Source: Tribonema minus (Eukaryota > Sar > Xanthophyceae > Tribonematales > Tribonemataceae). Taken from it: a DNA stretch of 64,000 nucleotides. Positions within the stretch are counted from its first letter, which is position 1, and each line of letters begins with the position of its first letter. The translations under genes were made by a program, and so were the position numbers. The stretch spans positions 186,001-250,000 of the forward strand of contig JAFCMP010000073.1 in assembly GCA_017506865.1 (NCBI GenBank), in the 5' to 3' direction. Shown here piece by piece: positions 59,101 through 64,000 of this stretch. The notes beneath the pieces are model-generated. The model saw only the letters and a program-made list of their open reading frames with translations. It was not told the DNA's origin and searched no databases.

Positions 59101-62100
59101 TACGCTGCAGCAGCGGTCTATCTCAGTGCGACTGTGAGCACATCGTCGCAGCGACGGGCGCCGACTCTCATCGGCCGTGCGGCCCTCTCACGGGCAATCG
59201 TTTTGCATGGCCAATCGACGAAAGAAGCTGATCTTTGGCTGCAGTGAACATGGCGCACTGAGTTTCACTGTTGTACTTGAAGTTCGCTGTTCATACCTTG
59301 CCGCCGCCGCTGAGGCAGTCTTGAAGTAGATACGTGAGCTTCGAGTTCCTGAAGGGGATGTGGCTGCCCTTTGACCTGCAACACGGGGGGACAATGCGGC
59401 ATTACGGCGACGTGCTGTTAACAGAGCGCAGAGGTGCGTGGCTCTGTAGCCCTAGCCCTCATGATGACGTCACCCAGCGCGCTCAGCGACCGATTGATAT
59501 TCTGCGCCTCCTTCAGGCGGTCGCCGCTGGCGCAAGCTCAACTTCTTGGTTCAACATCTTGATTCAATACGGCATTACGGCAACGTGCTGTTAACAGAGC
59601 GCAGAGGTGCGTGGCTGCGTAGCACTAGGCCTTATGATGACGTCGCCCAGCGCGCTTAGCGAGAGCAGTTGATGTTATGCGCCTCCTTGAGTTGGTCTTT
59701 CCCTCCTTCTTGCAGATTTGCGCCTCCTTTGACCTCTCTTTGCAACTTGAAGATTTGATCAAACAATGTTGAAGTCACAGCGCGATGACGTGCCCAGCGC
59801 GCTCAGCAAGCGGTCAACTTTCAACTTCTTTCTTCAAATTTTGAAGTCGCAGTCTAAAATACGTCAATTATGATTGGTAGGCTTCGATTGCCAGGGCCGC
59901 TCACCGCTTGGTGGCGTCACGCAGCACGCTCAGCAACCGATTGCTGTTGTGCGCCTCCTTGACACGGTCGCCACTGGTTTAAGTTCAACCTCTTAACTTC
60001 ATGTGTAGAGTTGTGGTAGGAATTCGAGCTACATAGGGCGGCTGCTCACCGCGTGGCGAGCGCCGCGATGACATCGCCGAACGCGCTCAGCGAACGATTG
60101 ATGATGATCTGCGCCTCCTTCAGGCGGCCTAACTTGTAGTGTAAGATTGAGATCACGACTGAAAAATGTTGAAGTTACAGTTGAAGATTCAAGGGCTTCT
60201 CACCGCGTGGCGAGGGCCGCGATGACGTCACCCAGCGCGCTCAGCGAGCGATTGATGTTCTGCGCCTCCTTCAGACGATCGCCGCTGGCGTCCGTCTTGC
60301 CGACTCTCTCGGAGCCTGCGAGGTCGATGAGGTTGAGCTTGGCGCGCGTCGCGGCGCCGTTGTGTGCGTTGACGCCATTCACGTGTATGCACACAATCAT
60401 GTGCGAGCGGCTAGAGTGCTCGTTCATGTCGTGGCTGCCCACGGCGCGCGCCTTGTTGGCCTGCTCCAGCTGCGCTGTCACCTGCGCAGTGTGGTGAGCA
60501 ATGCAACGCTCTGTGTGAGTACATCAAGTTGGCGTGTGTGTGTGTGAGGGGCGGGGGGGGGGAGGGGGGGGATTGAGAAGTGTGACATGAAGCTTTCAGC
60601 GTGATGTGACACAGTGTGTTGGCCTGCTCCAGCCGCGCCGCCACCTGCGCGCGTGTGGCGAGCGGTGTGATGCAGTGTGCTGAGCATTGAGCACAGTGCA
60701 GCGCAGTGTGCTGAGCTGTGTGACGCAGAGTGTTGAGCGGTGCGACGATGTGTCTTGAAGGGCATGATGCACAACAGACACACGGACTCCGTGAGAACAC
60801 CCAGCCCGCTTTTTCCAAGCCAATCGGATGTACCGCGTCAGGTGCTGAAAGTTTCCTCCGAAGAGGTTATTATCCATGTCCAAATAAGTACATGCTGTAT
60901 AACGCTTGCGACAGTATCCTTTCATGTGCATGTACGCACCGTCTGGCCACCCCAAACAATATTCATGTGCTTCATGTTATTCTTACAAGTGTGCCATCGC
61001 AAGTTTATGTACTCATGTACTGTACTTCAAAGTATATGCTTGAAGTATACATAACAGTTGTCGTCTAACCCCCACCATTTCCATGCTGTCGACCTCCACA
61101 GCCGCCAGCCCTGGCACAATAATACCAGCAGCGCCCTGCCTGATATCAAGCCCCCGCCCCCTCTCCCCCTTCCTGCCGCTGGGGGTGGGGGGTGATGAGC
61201 CGCTGACACCGCCCCCCGTGGCAGCAGCAGCAGCGCTCGACGTGGTAGCGCTGTCGCTCAGGAGGTCGTAGATGGACTCGTTGTAGATCTCGAGAACGCT
61301 CAGTGTGAAGCTGCATTGCGGGGGCACACGATCGCAACATCAAGTTGCTGAGTTGAAAATGCCAAATTGAAGTATTCTGAACTCATGGACTCTTGCAGCA
61401 CTCATGAGTGAAGCGGCAGCGAGCGCAAAAAAAGGAGGCTGCTGAGTTGAAGTTGCTGAGTTGAAGTTCATGACGGCCCCCAGGTGATCAGTGTGTGACC
61501 GGTGTGTGCTTCTTGAGTGCACGTCCTGTGCAGCGACATAAACTGCACTCGACCAACGAACTTGGACACTCTGGATATATGATCGGTACCGCCAAAGAGA
61601 TGTGGCGTGACAATCATGGCACCTGACACTTTGGGTGAAATGAGGTGCCCCAATAGTTGCACTAGCACACCTAGAATTGCCCTCATTCAGGGCGACACAA
61701 AGCCTTGATGAGCAATGCCTCACAAGTAGTACACTTGCTACAAGTGCAATCGATGTCTTGCAACAAGATGACACAACATGCAACCACGCTGAATGCTGAG
61801 CGTGCTGCGCAGCGAGACTCACGCGTACTTGATGTCGTGTGAGCGCTGACGTCCCAGCTCAAACAGCGTCTGCATCAATAATCAATGTTTCAGGAGTAGT
61901 ACGCTTGCTACGAGTGGAATCTACGTCTTGCAACAAGATGACACAACGCTCAACGACGCTGAATGCTGAGTGTGCTCACACGACATCATCGCGACTCACG
62001 TGTAGTTGATGTCGTTTGAGCGCTGCCGTCCCAGCTCAAACAGCGTCTGCATCAATAATCAATGTTTCAGGAGTAGTACGCTTGCTACGAGTGGAATCTA

Positions 62101-63557
62101 CGTCTTGCAACAAGATGACACAACGCTCAACGACGCTGAATGCTGAGTGTGCTCACACGACATCATCGCGACTCACGTGTAGTTGATGTCGTTTGAGCGC
62201 TGCCGTCCCAGCTCAAACAGCGTCTGCATCGCGCGCGTGTTGACTCCGGGGTTGGCAGCATCTCCCTCTGACACAGGCAACAGGCGCCGCACGAATGATA
62301 TAGAACAGCTGAAGTTGCAGTTGAAGTGAAGTTGGGGGTGAAGTGAACATGGAGATTACCAAGTACGAGAGACCGATGGCATCAGCACAAATGACGTAGC
62401 AACAGGTAAGAGTACACCAGAGTACACGTGTGTACTCCCCTGCACTGCGTGCATGTGACTACTGGGCTATCTCAAGGGTACTTGTAGGGGGAAATAGGCT
62501 TCGGGCAAAGTGGGGCGGGGTGCAGATATGGTGACAATGCTCAGCAGTGTGTTTGTTGTGCATTACGCTGGCAGCGTCCTTAGTGCTGGCAGGCGTCAAC
62601 AGAGCAGACCATACCGGCTTGTGAGTCCACCACCAGGTGCACATGAACAACCAACGAAACAGAAATCCTCACAAATATGAAACATATCGACCGATGAGTT
62701 GATGGTACAGCAGTAGAAGCCAGGTCGTGATCAGGCTCAGCAGCAACAGCATATTTTGCTCTGTCGGCAGATATGTTCATTTATTTATAAGCAGAAAGGG
62801 AGCGCCGCGCCAGCACCAACTGAATACTTTCAAGGTACAACAAGGAGCGTTCAACGTAAATGCGACAATTCAAACGTTTGACAACAATACATACACTCAT
62901 ACCTTCGTGCAGTGAAAACGGTGAGAGAGGGGATACCTCAACAGTAAAGACCCACAAGGAGCACTGCCCCACCGTCTAGGTTCTGAAATTGAAGTACGAT
63001 ACTTTGGCATTCACACGCAGCACGCGAGGAGCGCCTGCTTGCTTCTACCGCCGACACTCCTGCACTCTAGGTGAGCTACCCTTTTAAGAACATTATAGGT
63101 GGAAGGCACTTGCGGCTAACCATCCCTTGTCACCTGGAGCGCAACGATCTTTTTGATTCGTTTTTCATTACACAATTCACCTATACACACCGCAATCTGG
63201 TGTTGAGACCGGCCAAACCCTTACCCTCATTCGAGCCCCATGCGCAGTACTACAGTGGCTCACTTACCCGTCGTCGAGGTATGTGAGGTCAAGTATGCTG
63301 TGTGACAGCACGCGAAGCGCGCCTGCTTCCTTCCACCCATCTCATGCACGACAATCTGGTGATAGTTTAGCACTATCGCATTCTTGTGTTGAAGTTAGCC
63401 ATAATCTATGGCCCTGCCCTGTGCGCATTACTACAGTAGCATACTTACCCATAGTGAAGGTCTTGCCGGAGCCAGTCTGGCCATAGGCAAATATAGCCAC
63501 GTCGAAGCCGTCGAGAACGCTGACAATGAGGGGGTGCACCCCCTCAAACACTTGCTC
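55842..63557 (-). CDS. kinesin, C-terminal motor (kinesin-14-like), 5'-partial
   Basis: Microtubule motor. Seven exons join in perfect phase from the P-loop to the stop. Motor landmarks: [21 protein letters not shown]-loop [25 protein letters not shown], switch I NEHSSRSH, switch [68 protein letters not shown], ending [12 protein letters not shown]. Only about 100 residues follow the motor, so the motor is C-terminal; with the VELGPAKK end this fits kinesin-14 (KIFC/Kar3 class, minus-end directed in known members). The first part of the motor and the stalk lie beyond 63557 or off the right edge. A role in the spindle or cilium cannot be told from this window. Confidence 0.93.
56240..56430 (-). 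repeat. exon-echo copies upstream of kinesin terminal exon
   Basis: Two copies of CAGGGnTTGAGCCGTGAG, CGCGCTTGCA and ACACnTCnGCnGACTCCGCA TT, matching 56080-56140. Confidence 0.85.
57830..58400 (-). repeat. exon-echo copies of end of kinesin motor
   Basis: Four copies (57838, 58050, 58180, 58347) of ACTTACCCCAGCTCCACTG and CAGCGCGCAGCAAAGTTGAG with the donor complement mostly intact. Confidence 0.9.
58507..58604 (-). CDS. kinesin exon: end of motor
   Basis: Reads [20 protein letters not shown], then [13 protein letters not shown]. Phase 2 end (GG before GTAAGT). Four diverged copies of the exon end follow (57838, 58050, 58180, 58347). Confidence 0.94.
59297..59375 (-). CDS. kinesin exon: NSKLT
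   Basis: A 79-nt exon that joins as CGG and reads [20 protein letters not shown], then LSGGGK. Donor GTATGA, phase 0. Confidence 0.94.
59440..60130 (-). repeat. exon-echo array of kinesin switch exon end
   Basis: Five copies of GATGACGTCnCCCAGCGCGC TCAGCGAnCGATTGAT and TGCGCCTCCTTCAGnCGG at about 59460, 59635, 59780, 59915 and 60068, spaced 130-170 bp. A second motif (GGCATTACGGCnACGTGCTG TTAACAGAGCG) is duplicated inside (59388 and 59570). Confidence 0.93.
60204..60481 (-). CDS. kinesin exon: switch I and II
   Basis: Acceptor CTGCGCAG. It reads [20 protein letters not shown], then [32 protein letters not shown] and [20 protein letters not shown]. Phase 2 end (CG before GTGAGA). At least five older copies of its end extend to 59440. 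Confidence 0.95.
60610..60725 (-). repeat. exon-echo of kinesin switch exon start
   Basis: Copy of GGCCTGCTCCAGCnGCGCnG nCACCTGCGCnnGTGTGGnG AGC (60619-60665), then shorter GTGTGCTGAGC repeats. Confidence 0.85.
61076..61310 (-). CDS. kinesin exon: EIYNE
   Basis: Joins as ACC and reads [20 protein letters not shown], then an Ala/Gly/Ser loop insertion and [26 protein letters not shown]. The donor GTGGGG is weak but the phase (0) fits the next exon. Confidence 0.9.
61690..62176 (-). repeat. 177-bp tandem exon-echo units
   Basis: 61864-62040 and 62041-62217 are identical over 177 bp; the latter overlaps the live exon end. A third, older unit at about 61690-61863 is diverged (for example CGCGTACTTGATGTCGTGTG for CGTGTAGTTGATGTCGTTTG). 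Every unit includes 47 nt of exon and the donor. Confidence 0.97.
62177..62267 (-). CDS. kinesin exon: after P-loop
   Basis: Acceptor GTGTCAG, phase 1 (G+AG). It reads [20 protein letters not shown], then [10 protein letters not shown], the GV-R-L-ELF helix of kinesins. Phase 2 end at GTGAGT. The exon end is tandemly repeated upstream in plus coordinates as exact 177-bp units. Confidence 0.93.
63449..63557 (-). CDS. kinesin exon: P-loop
   Basis: Reads [20 protein letters not shown], then [16 protein letters not shown]. Phase 0 start, phase 1 end at GTAAGT. A diverged copy of its start is at 63743-63810 and an echo of its donor region is near 63225-63295. Confidence 0.95.
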
Positions 63558-63739
63558 CTGTCATCAAGGGGGGGGATTAAGAGTCAAATTAGCAGACATG
63601 ACGTCTTCATCGCATGCGTGACTCCTGCTGAAAGTGTGAGATTAACGACGTCTCGTTTGGGGCGCGAACAAAGCCCACAAGGTGAACGTCAAGCGTGCTA
63701 CTACTAGTATTACAGCATCAGCGAATGGGGTCGCGCGTC

Positions 63740-63815
63740 CAAGCCATTGCGAACGCTGTCAATCAGTGGTTGCACCCCCTCAAACACTTGCTCCTGTCAT
63801 CAAGAGGGGGGTTCA
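63740..63815 (-). repeat. exon-echo of kinesin P-loop exon start
   Basis: AACGCTGnCAATnAGnGGnT GCACCCCCTCAAACACTTGC TCCTGTCATCAAG is shared with 63517-63570. Confidence 0.93.
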
Positions 63816-64000
63816 GCGGTCAAAAAGCGCACATGACGTCTTTGTCAGTGTACCTTACTACACAGGTGAACCAGGCGTTCTGGTGCAAGGGGGCGCCAAT
63901 CACATACTCTCATACTTGAAGTACTTGAAGTCCAGATATCCAAGCGCATGTGGAAGTCGTCACTGAAGTACCACGCACCCCCAACGCAACAAACGATGCA

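Noticed and set aside
1..64000. tRNA, rRNA or riboswitch genes
   Set aside because: I scanned by eye for cloverleaf A and B box motifs and rRNA cores and saw none; a covariance-model search would be needed to be certain.

Overview
Gene-rich eukaryotic nuclear DNA from a protist that builds motile cilia or flagella, most likely a microalga. The coding parts are very GC-rich and full of Ala, Gly and Ser homopolymer runs. The genes have many introns, the splice sites are mostly GT-AG with a few GC-AG, and degenerate TTAGGG/CCCTAA tracts are scattered through the introns. I cannot name the species; a stramenopile, haptophyte or similar lineage would fit. There are no bacterial-style operons, tRNAs, rRNAs or CRISPR arrays that I can see.

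Layout: (1) 443-22485 (+): the 3' part of a giant CFAP47-like axonemal gene, about 19 exons and about 3,030 codons, entering from the left edge, with ASH/MSP-type beta domains and a calponin-homology domain. (2) 22486-24205: convergent intergenic DNA. (3) 24206-43188 (-): a KCC-type SLC12 cation-chloride cotransporter, apparently complete except for one unresolved junction. (4) 43405-45961 (+): a two-exon gene for an Ala/Glu/Pro-rich protein with a PH-like C-terminus, divergent from KCC across about 216 bp. (5) 45962-48705: intergenic DNA with a retroelement remnant. (6) 48706-52290 (-): a MAP3K-like kinase of 1000 residues in three exons, with HND in place of HRD. (7) 52291-55841: repeat-rich DNA with a frameshifted retroelement 3' end. 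(8) 55842-63557 (-): the motor domain and C-terminus of a C-terminal-motor kinesin that leaves the window on the right. Exon joins were tested by reading phase, and nearly all fit exactly.

The main discovery is in the introns. Almost every long intron contains multiple, progressively degenerate tandem copies of the exon edge next to it (exon end plus splice donor, or acceptor plus exon start). I call these exon echoes. They occur in all five genes, on both strands, and also after the stop codons of the PH-like and kinesin genes. One array has two identical 177-bp units next to the live exon and an older copy farther away, which suggests growth outward from exon edges. The echoes carry pseudo-donors, pseudo-acceptors and sometimes open, amino-acid-conserved pseudo-exons, so they may affect alternative splicing. 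Interstitial telomere-like CCCTAA tracts and a recurring TTGAAGT motif are further genome-wide oddities.

Functionally, CFAP47 and the kinesin point to cilia and microtubules, KCC to volume and chloride regulation, and the kinase to signalling; there is no sign that they are co-regulated.
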